A stretch of 64,000 bases of DNA from Gorsachius magnificus (taxonomy: Eukaryota > Chordata > Aves > Pelecaniformes > Ardeidae). A model generated the notes under the pieces. The model had not been told where the DNA came from and searched no databases. It saw nothing but the letters and a program-made list of their open reading frames with translations. Positions 63,406-64,000 of this stretch are shown here, piece by piece. Positions within the stretch are counted from its first letter, which is position 1. Every line of letters starts with the position of its first letter. The stretch lies in the NCBI GenBank assembly GCA_034008185.1, contig CM067104.1:930001-994000 (forward strand), given 5' to 3'. The translations under genes were made by a program, and so were the position numbers.

Positions 63406-64000
63406 GATGAGTTTTTAAGTTCGCCTTGGTCCTTCTTGTGACTGCCTCAAAGCCTCGGGATCTGTAGAGCCCTTTTTGAAATGGCCAATACGGAGATGAA
63501 ACTATTGGACTTTGGTTTTGCATTAATTCTGCAAACGTGGCAGAGGGTGTCTTGGGTAAAGCGATGTGCGGGGCATGGGCTGCTCCCCCCTGGGCCTCTC
63601 AGTAAGCTCGCGTTGTTCTCTTGGTCCCACAGGCAATACTTAAAACAAGAAAGTCTTGACAAGAAAAGGAAGGAGTTCGACGCTAACGGCTGGTCGCTGC
63701 TGAGTAAGAAGAGCCAGGTGGGTCTGTGCAGTCGGGGCTTCGGAGGAGGGCTCACACTTGGTCCTCGCTTTTGGTTTTGACCCTGGTTACACCTTTCCTG
63801 GCTGGTTTTCCTGACAGACGAGTTCTCGTGGTGACTCTAGGGGGTGAACAAATCCCAGATCCTCAGTGGCAGACTGCTTTGCTGCAGCTTGGCCACCCCG
63901 ACCTCCGCGGGAAGTAGGGAGGCGTTGCTGGGGCAGGGGTGCCCCGGCGCCGGCTCAATTCCTGCTGCCCACCCTCTCATCTTCATCTCCCCTTCCTGGG
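50335..64000 (+). CDS. SENP1: Sentrin/SUMO-specific protease 1, 3' end beyond window
   Basis: Cysteine protease that matures SUMO and removes it from targets, mainly nuclear. Fourteen coding exons: 50335-50450, 51156-51228, 51344-51503, 52563-52722, 53048-53151, 53230-53477, 53635-53689, 54585-54623, 54723-54807, 55103-55255, 55497-55628, 56955-57158, 58035-58114, 63633-63717. Landmarks: [25 protein letters not shown], nuclear-signal-like [30 protein letters not shown], then the protease domain with [17 protein letters not shown], the catalytic histidine in GVHWCLA and the catalytic aspartate in VVDFRKK. The exon with the catalytic cysteine (GSDCGMF region in relatives) lies past 64000. The exon at 51156-51228 needs one frame at its start and another at its end, which implies one missing base. 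The start (MRMEARD) matches a conserved methionine; coding could begin slightly earlier. Confidence 0.93.
53977..54527 (-). mobile_element. CR1 LINE in SENP1 intron, minus orientation
   Basis: Reverse complement of a CR1 3' part, starting at the tail AATTAGAATCATGGAATTG and running through the untranslated region into the end of the reverse-transcriptase ORF. It is closely similar, in inverted orientation, to the copy at 55753-56610. Confidence 0.9.
55753..56610 (+). mobile_element. CR1 LINE in SENP1 intron, plus orientation
   Basis: A 5'-truncated CR1 with reverse-transcriptase remnants ([20 protein letters not shown], then LQMTPNWVG from the [11 protein letters not shown] region) and a 3' end with CCAACCCAAACGATTCTGTGATTCTATG. 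Open stretches remain but frames shift. It is not a host exon. Confidence 0.92.
58115..63632 (+). other. SENP1: Long SENP1 intron
   Basis: A 5.5-kb intron between the exons coding for the catalytic aspartate segment and [12 protein letters not shown]. It contains several T runs (near 61190, 61242, 61480 and 63371-63404), no CR1 I can recognise and no nested gene. It is the longest intron of the window. Confidence 0.7.

Overview
The window looks like bird genomic DNA, probably from a GC-rich, gene-dense microchromosome. The evidence is three long CR1 LINE copies plus a short fourth piece (the intact plus-strand copies end in avian CR1 tails), a solo LTR of the avian ERVL type, very short introns (22 PFKM coding exons in 6.2 kb), long G or C homopolymers, and a minisatellite in most introns and spacers. 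All genes that could be named have human counterparts on chromosome band 12q13, although here the order is compressed: GLI1 (+), TMDD1 (-), PFDN5 (+), two C2H2 zinc-finger genes (-, -), ASB8 (+), PFKM (-), SENP1 (+, cut by the window end).

Layout. 1-9.6 kb: no recognisable gene, only microsatellites, short tandem repeats and a minus-strand CR1. 9.6-18.55 kb: GLI1 with a CpG-rich promoter, 11 coding exons, a CR1 in intron 2 and an ATTAAA poly(A) signal. 18.6-21.6 kb: a repeat complex with a 600-bp GC-box array between two 141-bp direct repeats, an AT-rich island and an LTR fragment. 21.6-24.3 kb: no assigned gene, one orphan poly(A) signal. 24.3-25.1 kb: single-exon TMDD1-like membrane gene. 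25.5-26.07 kb: solo LTR with a perfect 5-bp target duplication. 26.6-28.5 kb: PFDN5, tail-to-tail with zinc-finger gene A (28.7-31.5 kb). 34.2-36.3 kb: zinc-finger gene B. 37.2-37.8 kb: minisatellite. 37.9-41.6 kb: ASB8, tail-to-tail with PFKM (42.2-48.8 kb), which is head-to-head with SENP1 (49.9 kb to beyond 64 kb).

The named genes do unrelated jobs: Hedgehog transcription factor (GLI1), prefoldin chaperone (PFDN5), SOCS-box ubiquitin-ligase adaptor (ASB8), glycolytic phosphofructokinase (PFKM) and SUMO protease (SENP1). They form a conserved neighbourhood, not a pathway.

The main anomaly is coding integrity. PFKM, PFDN5 and TMDD1 read through cleanly. GLI1, both zinc-finger genes, ASB8 and SENP1 each carry one or more small indels in otherwise well-conserved exons, including loss of a zinc-binding cysteine in GLI1 finger 4. 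The sequence alone cannot say whether these are assembly errors in a GC-rich region or real lesions. Other points of interest are an inverted CR1 pair flanking four SENP1 exons, a roughly 30-copy TTTGCA-core repeat in a PFKM intron, and the GC-box array. I found no CRISPR, operon or other prokaryotic system, and nothing I would call a new biological system.
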